Origin: Phycicoccus sp.
Lineage (GTDB): Bacteria > Actinomycetota > Actinomycetes > Actinomycetales > Dermatophilaceae
Reading direction: 5' to 3'
Length of the DNA stretch: 48,133 nt
Assembly (NCBI GenBank): GCA_017993715.1
Contig: JAGOME010000030.1
Coordinates: forward strand, 1-48,133
The position numbers were made by a program, and so were the translations under genes. The notes below the pieces were generated by a model. The model worked only from the letters and a program-made list of their open reading frames with translations. It was not told the origin of the DNA and made no database searches. Shown here one piece after another: positions 48,133 to 48,133 of the stretch. Each line of letters begins with the position of its first letter. The stretch's first letter is position 1.

Positions 48133-48133
48133 C
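48085..48133 (+). CDS. start of a plus-strand gene, possibly a transposase (partial)
   Basis: A GTG at 48085 with GAGGAG 6 bases before it opens a frame to the window edge reading MSRDLDRLVVGRWGSV. Its codons (GTT, GGT, CGT, CTT) are T-ending, unlike the C/G-ending host genes. It lies head to head with the broken DUF4192 gene. It may be the first gene of an insertion element, but 16 residues do not allow a family call. Confidence 0.35.
   Translation, partial: MSRDLDRLVVGRWGSV

Overview
The window is GC-rich DNA (roughly 70% GC by eye) from an actinomycete, most likely a member of the Micrococcales. Four features point there. The division and cell wall cluster has the actinobacterial order and adjoins wag31/divIVA, sepF and yggT. 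A SAM-IV-type riboswitch precedes metX. MurE carries the DNPR motif expected of a meso-diaminopimelate-adding enzyme. The primary sigma factor and a DksA-like protein carry Ala/Lys-rich tails. Genus is not assigned.

Layout. Positions 1-9500 hold metabolic and accessory genes: a 58-residue membrane-anchored protein, a PhyH-type dioxygenase, a split-barrel flavin/F420 protein, a Baeyer-Villiger-type monooxygenase overlapping a lipase-like hydrolase, a TetR regulator, a class II aldolase, a SatD/DUF3307-like pair behind a striking double palindrome, mtnA and a tandem UspA. From 9537 to 38393 nearly everything is on the minus strand. In transcription order it runs mraZ, rsmH, ftsL, ftsI, murE, murF, mraY, murD, ftsW, murG, murC, ftsQ, (630-bp gap), ftsZ, pgeF, yggS, sepF, yggT, divIVA, dksA-like, lspA, rluD, dnaE, oligopeptidase B. 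Most wall-synthesis genes overlap by the 4-base ATGA/GTGA type, indicating translational coupling. Divergent from mraZ, a MoxR / DUF58 / transglutaminase operon runs on the plus strand (38707-43247). Then, on the minus strand, come sigA, a single-domain UspA, metX with its riboswitch, and a DUF4192 gene that appears to be broken by foreign DNA at the right edge.

The genes work together mainly in envelope growth and division: MraZ regulation, lipid I/II synthesis (MurC-F, MraY, MurG), the divisome (FtsZ, SepF, FtsQ, FtsL, FtsI, FtsW), polar growth (DivIVA) and lipoprotein processing (LspA).

The most unusual signal is not a gene. The octamer GAATGCCG (or its complement CGGCATTC) occurs 34 times in 48 kb where about two are expected from base composition. 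It lies in genes in all frames, in rare codons, and between genes, on both strands and followed almost always by a pyrimidine. It looks like a selected DNA word comparable to cyanobacterial HIP1, uptake sequences or chromosome-organising sites. Other points are mirrored MraZ-box-like repeats between mraZ and the moxR operon, a repeat-filled ftsZ-ftsQ gap, and an 11-residue repeat array in DivIVA.
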